A program made the translations under genes and the position numbers. The notes under the pieces are model-generated. The model made no database searches, was not told the origin of the DNA, and worked only from the letters and a program-made list of their open reading frames with translations. This document shows positions 58,560-64,000 of a stretch of 64,000 bases of DNA, piece by piece; positions within the stretch are counted from its first letter, which is position 1; every line of letters starts with the position of its first letter. This DNA comes from Erythroxylum novogranatense (taxonomy: Eukaryota > Streptophyta > Magnoliopsida > Malpighiales > Erythroxylaceae), in NCBI GenBank assembly GCA_029891385.1, contig CM057225.1, positions 11,879,060 through 11,943,059 on the forward strand, written 5' to 3'.

Positions 58560-59560
58560 TTTGTCATCTAACTTCTTTCTTTTTTAATTAGGAATATTAC
58601 CATATGCAATGCACCCAAAAATCTTGAGATGTTCAATTGCTGGCTTATTGCCACTCCATGCTTCATTTGGTGTTTTAACTTTTACTCTTTTTGTTGGATA
58701 CCGATTTAGCAAATAGACAATACATAGAACAACTTCAACCCTGAAAGTTCTCGATAAGTTTTTTCCTTTCACCGTGCTTCTTACTATATCAAGAATTGTA
58801 CGATTCTTTCTTCCTAAGATGTCATTGCTCTAAACTCCTTAAATTTATTAAGGGCCTTTGATTTTTCTTTAAGAATATAAACCTAACTTTTTCTGCTGAA
58901 ATCATCAGTAAAGGTAATATAATACCTATTTCTGCCAAGTGATGGTATATCAAATGCTCCAGCTATATCTAAGTGAATAATCTCTAATGGTCTTTTGGTT
59001 CTCCATAATTTTCCAACTTCAAAACTTTGCCTATGTTGTTTCCCTTTGATGCATGCTTTACATAATTGATCCTATTGATTAATTTCTATAAGTCCCTTTA
59101 CTATCTTTGCTTTTGATAGTAATTTTAGGCCAGTAAAATTCAAATGAACAAACCTTAAATGTTATAACCATGATTCATCTTTAATGACAGGCTTCATGTG
59201 TTTCCAAACTTTTGACTGAATATTATGTGTGAAAAGATGATTTTTTGTCATATCAACTTTAGTAATTAATTCTACACCTTTGTTGATGACAAGAGGGCAA
59301 TTCTTCATATGTATGTTGTATCCCTTTTCTAAGAGCTGACTAAGGTGGATAATATTGCTTCTTAACGTAGGTACATAATAAACATCATATATTTACATCT
59401 TCTCTCCATTTTTAAAGGTAATCATAAGTTTACCTTTACTTTTAACTTCTCTTTTCGTCACACATGTGGTTGCCAACACCGGTCTCAAGGTGCCAAATAT
59501 TTTTCTTGCAATCTTCATTTCCTTCTATGTTAAGAAAATAGTTGATTCATCTTCTTTATC
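58560..59560 (-). pseudogene. pol: Integrase and protease of E
   Basis: Integrase C-terminal part LLNRYPTKRVKVKTPNEAW and LKIFGCIAYG at 58584-58772. Upstream are pieces of the core (YYITFTDDFSRK) and of the zinc domain (CKACIKGKQHRQSF). A protease-like site remnant with GNHMCD lies near 59460-59490. All are broken by stops. Confidence 0.8.
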
Positions 59561-59589
59561 TTTTGTTTCCGTAAAATGATTTGTTTCCT

Positions 59590-60540
59590 CCCTCTTAGGG
59601 GCTAATCTGCACTTGTAACTAAAATGACCATACTTGTTACAGTTATAACATTGCATTTATGATCTATTAGCTCGCTGTTGAAAATTGCCTCTCCATCGGT
59701 TTTGAAGTCCTCGACCATAACCATATATTTGATAGCCTTCATTTGTTTGGCCATTTTCAAAATATTTTCTACCACGTCTTTGCCTACCACGGCCACTTCT
59801 GTAGGCACCTCTGTAGCTCCCTCAATTTCCTTTGTCTTGTTCATAGCTGTCACTAGTTTGATTGCAACCAATAGATAACTTGATTTGCAAAGCTTGCTTT
59901 CAATGTCCAATATTTTCATTTAGGATCATTCTTAGCTCATAAGCTTGAAGAGAGCTTAAAAGCTCATCAGTAGAGATTTGTGACAAATCCTTTGATTCTT
60001 TAATGGCAGGGATCATATAATCAAATTTCCTTGTCAACAAACATAAGAGTTATTCCATTACCCTAACATCGTCAAGAGTTTCTCCATTTCTCTTCATCTT
60101 GTTTACCACCATTTTCAGAATAGTAACATAGTCCATAATCTTTTCAGAACTCTGCATTTTTAATGTTTCAAATTCAACTTTAAGAGATTGATGTTATACC
60201 TTTGTAGCTTTTTTGACTCTTTGAAGAGATTTCTGTAGAGTTTCCCACACGTCCTTTGATGTTTTTTTCATCTAATATTTTATTGATTCATTAACTCTTT
60301 GAAAGATGAAAAATAAGGTCTTTTTATCCTTCTTGTGTGATTCCTTAAGCGATGTCCTTTACGCATTTGATAAAGATGCTTCGGTGGTTGTATCTTCAGG
60401 CTCAGTAGCCCTCTTCAACAATCTCCCACAAATCTTATGATCCGAGTAGTACCTTCATATGGATGCTTTAGTTTCCATAATTTGTCTTTGTTAATTTTAG
60501 AATTTGAGGTTTAATCATATTGACCATTTTTCACGTTCTT
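59590..60540 (-). pseudogene. gag: gag of E with CCHC knuckle
   Basis: A zinc knuckle CYNCNKYGHFSYKC at about 59611-59653, preceded by Gly/Arg/Asn-rich sequence (GYGRGLQNRWRGNFQQ) as in copia nucleocapsids. The capsid part up to the primer site is present only as scattered frames. Confidence 0.8.
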
Positions 60541-60574
60541 GAAACATAGTCACGAACTTGAATCTGATACCACT

Positions 60575-60790
60575 TGTTAGAAGCAAAGTAAACTCACTAC
60601 TAGAGTCAAACAATAATATATATTGGTAATAAAAGCAACGTTACACTAGCTACTACTATATGAGTTTATGCTCCTTTTCTCTCTATTTTTCTCTCATACA
60701 TGTATTACACATACAAGGGCCATTTTATAGGCATGATAGTCGATTTACTCACTGACTTTGACATTCCAAAAATAGCTACACTAACTATAA
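60575..60790 (-). mobile_element. 5' LTR of E, partial
   Basis: Matches 56422-56630; similarity stops after AATAGCTACACTA, so the outer end is deleted or replaced. Confidence 0.6.
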
Positions 60791-61899
60791 CACTTGAATA
60801 CCCCCTAAGAGGATATACAAATGCCACATAAAACAATCTTAAAACATACCAAGATATTCCAGAAATTCTTTGAAAATAAGATAACATACTTCACATTCAT
60901 ACTTTGTTGAGTTATATACAAAACATCATATACATATTGTACTTATCATATACATGCCTAACATACAAATTCATCCTATATTATAGTTATTACAAACCAT
61001 TTATAAGCTATTATTAACCATTTACACAAAATATAATACGACTCAACATATTGAAATACAACTTAAAACTTAAACATAACATTTTTCCAAATCATATCAA
61101 GTCCTTCATTAGCCATTGTGGTTGGCCTAGCCTTAAGTCTTCTTATCAGAACCTACATGGAGACAAAATCACTGTGCTAAGCATATAGCTTAATGGGGAA
61201 TAACTAAACAAGATATAAAATGGTGACTGTTTCAAGCAGTCATCTAACATTTACATGTACTGAATCATGTCATATCATGAGCAAGTCGAACATATTTTAC
61301 AAGTCTCAAAACAGGATATAATTGTGTCATAACATAACAGAACTTGTAGCAAATCAGAATATATCTTATATCAGATTAAAGCATATATCAAAGCACAAAA
61401 CATATTAGCTTGTTAGTCCTTTTTACAGAAGCAGGGAATGAGACTAGAACAGAAGATACCTATGATTAGTATCTCAGAAACAGAAGAGACTTAAGTCTCT
61501 AAAATAGAAGATACTAAAGTGTATAAGATCAGAAGACACCGAAATGCCAAGTACAGAAGACACCGAAGTGTCTAGTTATAGAAGAAACCTTAGTGTCTAG
61601 TTACAGAAGCAACTGTAGACCCTTTTAGGCATGCCTATTTACTAACGACCAAGACTTGGCAGTTTTAAAAACAAAACATTTCAGATTTTAGAATCACATG
61701 TAAGTGATGTAGTGCATTACATTTGACTTTATTCTATTTTGCTTAATTTTAACATATTCATTCACATTTGATCAAACTTAACATGCGTTATAAACATAAA
61801 CATTTGCAATAATGCACCAATGAATAAATTAAGTAATTACGCATTACATATATTCACACAAGTGAAGTAAATCACACGTTAATATATTGAGTAATAATA
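60791..61899. other. Unassigned AT-rich sequence with hairpin array
   Basis: No coding sequence recognised. LTR-like in composition but no termini found. A tandem array is listed separately. Confidence 0.35.
61448..61615. repeat. Tandem array of 24-30-bp hairpin units
   Basis: About six units begin (C/A)AGAAGA. Several contain a small inverted repeat: GATAC...GTATC, GAGAC-TTAA-GTCTC and GACAC-CGAA-GTGTC. The stem sequence changes between units while pairing is kept in three of them. Confidence 0.7.
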
Positions 61900-62527
61900 T
61901 GATCAAGATACACAAGAAGGGGGGGTTGAATTGTGATAAACTTTTCGTTAATCCCTTCAATAACAATTGCTTGTTCTTACAGAAAACTTATCTTAAATCA
62001 ATTCTTGATTAGTTTGAAAACTTTTGATAATAATGAGAACTACGATTTAAGTAAAGTAAGAGTTAGAGAGAGAAACACAGCAATTTATCCTGGTTCACCC
62101 CAAACCGTGGCTACGCCCGATCCTCGATATCCTTCGAGATTTCACTATCTCCGAACTGCTTACAAGTATTCTTTGACCGAGCCTCTTCAGTCTCTTAACA
62201 ACAAGTATTCTTTACTCTTAGCCTCTTCAAAGCTACCAGTAACACTTTTCAAAATGAAAACTAATAAAGAGCTTTTAACAAAAGAGTTGTTTTAACAATG
62301 TACACTCGAAAAATAGTTCACAATTTTTCTCGATAGTCGATGTTTGAATACTCGAGTTTCATTCACTTTTCTCAAAAGTCGCTTTTACTTCAATCTCGAC
62401 TCTTATTTATAATCGTGTCTTCAACTGCTTCTTGAATATCTCGCTTGAATCTTTAAAGAAACGGTTATTCAGTTTAACTCCGTAACTGTCTTAAACTAAT
62501 GTTTCTTTCTTCTGTATGATTCTTGTG

Positions 62528-62656
62528 TCGTCTGCTTTTCTCTTTGTAAAGCTTCCGTCTAATTTTTGTATCGTCTGCTTTTCTCTTCGTAAAGCTTCCG
62601 TCTGATTTTTGTATCGTCTGCTTTTCTCTTAGTAAAGCTTCCGTCTGATTTTTGTT
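62528..62656. repeat. Three 43-bp tandem repeats
   Basis: Units at 62528, 62571 and 62614, each TCGTCTGCTTTTCTCT then GTAAAGCTTCCGTCT. They grade into the pyrimidine-rich block that follows. Confidence 0.9.
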
Positions 62657-63132
62657 CCGTCTGATATTGTTCCGTCTGTTTTTCCTTCTGCTTTTTCTTC
62701 CTTCTATTTTTCTTCCGCTCATTATTCTTCCGCTCGCTTTCCTTCCTTCTGCTTTTCTTCCGCTCGCTTTTCTTCCTTCTCGCTTTTCTTCCTTCTATTT
62801 TTCTTCCGTCTGCTATGCTTCCGCCCGCTTTTCCTTCCTTATGTTTTTCTTCCGCTCGCTTTTCTTCCTTCTTCTTTTTCCTTCGCTTTTCTTCCGCTCA
62901 TATTCTTCCGCTCGCTTTTCCTTCCTTCGCTTTTTCTTCCGTCGCTTTTCTTCCTTCGCTTTTTCCTTCGCTTTTCTTCCGCTCGTTATTCTTCCTTCGC
63001 TTCCTTCCGCTCATTATTCTTCCGCTCATATTCTTCCGCTCGCTTCCTTCGCTTTTCTTCCTTCGCTTTTCTTCCGCTCATATTCTTCCGCTTGCTTTTT
63101 CTTCCTTCGCTTTTTCTTCCGCTCGCTTCCTT
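62657..63132. repeat. Pyrimidine-rich CTTCCGCTCGCTTTT repeat block
   Basis: Nearly 480 bp with very few purines on the plus strand, built from variants of CTTCCGCTCGCTTTTCTTCC. Hydrophobic open frames here are by-products of the repeat. Confidence 0.85.
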
Positions 63133-63218
63133 TTATGCATCCATCTACTTTTCATTTGTATATTTCTTTTGTTTATTATCAAAATTATTTAATACGTGAA
63201 GTCCGGTTTGACTTAACA

Positions 63219-64000
63219 TTCTCCCCTTTTGATGATAACAAATACTTGTGAATTAGAGAAATATGAAAAGTATCAATTATATGTAAGTATTGAGATAAAA
63301 ATAACTTCGCTTTATCCTTCCAAATTGATTTCTTCCTTCTCCTTCTCCCTATTTGTTATTGATTAAAAAATTATTTCCCAATCTGCTTCACCAACTTTTT
63401 CAGATCTTCTTAATCTTCTTCATATCCTTATCAAGTTTCAACATGCTTCTTTAAAGTCGATGATTCATCTGCAGTCGAGGATTCTGCCTCAACAACTTGC
63501 TTTTCAACGATAGCCACCGTTGTTGTATAAGCTTCCTTGTTAAAGACATTTGTTTCAATGATTTTAGAGAGGTGGAGGAACAAATACACTTGTTCATGAA
63601 TATCAAGATCATAGGAATCATGTATACGCTGATAAGTGCTTTCAACCATGGCATAGCTTCGAATTGAGGTGATCTCCCACGAGGTCGATTTCACGTAATG
63701 TTCGTAAAATAGTATAACAACATTCGAGTTGCCAATTAGAATGTAACAATCGATCCTTTCTCGATAGTCCTCCTGTGGATCCTCTCTTGTAGCCTTAGTT
63801 AGGCTTGGTCCGGATCTTGATATACGCAGATAGAATTTCCACTCCTTTTCTCTTCACATGCTTCATCAATCAATTTTATCGCCTCTTCAATTTGATCAAG
63901 TCATGTCATCCACAACTGGCTCGTTGAACTTTTAGCTTCAGCTTCTCATACTTGAGTTCAACAAAATTTGGTGGTCAAGATCGTACCACCTTGATTATTG
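63219..64000 (-). other. Internal region next to the Sirevirus-like LTR
   Basis: After the inverted polypurine tract the minus strand has a short open frame (63694-63431) with SYAMVESTYQRIHDSYDLDI and a Ser/Glu-rich end. In Sireviruses this position often holds an envelope-like or extra 3' frame, but I see no diagnostic motif. Upstream minus-strand frames are broken. Confidence 0.4.

Larger units (their letters stand above)
56422..60790 (-). mobile_element. Old degenerate copia element E
   Basis: LTRs start TGTTGGATGCGAAGC (56422) and TGTTAGAAGCAAAG (60575) and share the first 200 bp. Between them lie RNase H, RT, integrase, protease and gag on the minus strand, and an inverted primer site at 60561-60572 (sense TGGTATCAGATT). 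Frameshifts and stops occur in every domain, so it is older than A, D, F or G. No clean TSD found. Confidence 0.85.
61900..63218 (-). mobile_element. Sirevirus-like LTR, minus strand
   Basis: The right end reads ACTTAACA followed by TTCTCCCCTTTT, an inverted polypurine tract, so the LTR starts (sense) TGTTAAGTCAAACC. The left end is placed at TGATCAAGATACACAAGAAG before GGGGGGTTGAATTG, a phrase found inverted at the end of Sirevirus LTRs. Left boundary uncertain by tens of bases. Confidence 0.55.

Noticed and set aside
59602..59919. 105-residue minus-strand frame
   Set aside because: It is a shifted frame of the nucleocapsid region of E; the correct frame carries the zinc knuckle and Gly/Arg-rich stretch.
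62652..63251. Long hydrophobic open frames (199 and 125 residues)
   Set aside because: They are translations of the CTTCCGCTCGCTTTT repeat in different frames; any pyrimidine-rich repeat gives Leu/Ser/Phe-rich frames.

Overview
The window is repeat-dense plant nuclear DNA, probably pericentromeric or other heterochromatin of a flowering plant. I see no intact cellular gene and no rRNA, tRNA or CRISPR locus. Almost every base belongs to LTR retrotransposons. They are recognised by polyprotein domains, primer-binding sites complementary to the 3' end of initiator tRNA-Met, polypurine tracts, TG...CA LTR termini and 5-bp target-site duplications (TSDs). The only hint of a cellular gene is a decayed PPR-repeat fragment near 55.6-55.9 kb.

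Layout. (1) 1-14234: the 3' end of a Ty3/gypsy-type element C whose LTR (1479-1986 plus 10158-14234) is interrupted by a Tekay/Del-like chromovirus B (1987-10157). B has a truncated 5' LTR, a broken gag-pol and an intact 2.8-kb 3' LTR. C's LTR also holds a 399-bp hAT-type MITE. (2) 14235-18226: remains of a Sirevirus-like copia element. (3) 18232-20662: a copia solo LTR (TSD CAAAC) carrying a second MITE. (4) 21103-55312: a nested block. Host copia element A (TSD GAGTC, about 4.65 kb once the insertions are subtracted, integrase and most of RT deleted) was hit by three later elements: copia G in its 5' LTR (21788-31507, minus strand, TSD CTATC), a coding-free LARD-like element D in its nucleocapsid (32477-44102, minus, TSD GAAAA), and F, a deletion derivative of the B family, in its RNase H (45829-54028, minus, TSD TCCAG). 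All four TSDs read exactly in the sequence. (5) 55318-56421: unique-looking DNA with the PPR fragment. (6) 56422-about 60790: an old minus-strand copia element E. (7) 60790-64000: AT-rich DNA with a small hairpin array, then a minus-strand Sirevirus-like LTR with long pyrimidine-rich repeats and the start of its internal region.

The most interesting structure is inside the long LTRs of B, C, D and F. These differ in most of their sequence, yet all share in the same order a GTAAGT/GTGAGT donor-like site, an AG followed by a 63-67-nt block, a strong GTGAGT donor followed by CCTAG, and a roughly 70-nt cassette of two hairpins plus an acceptor-like ...TTTTTCAG. Together they look like a conserved two-intron leader with a micro-exon, kept both in a protein-coding chromovirus and in elements with no coding capacity. 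Several LTR pairs also differ in a strangely systematic way (CAGT to CAAG), which may be a consensus error in methylated repeats and should be checked before dating any insertion.
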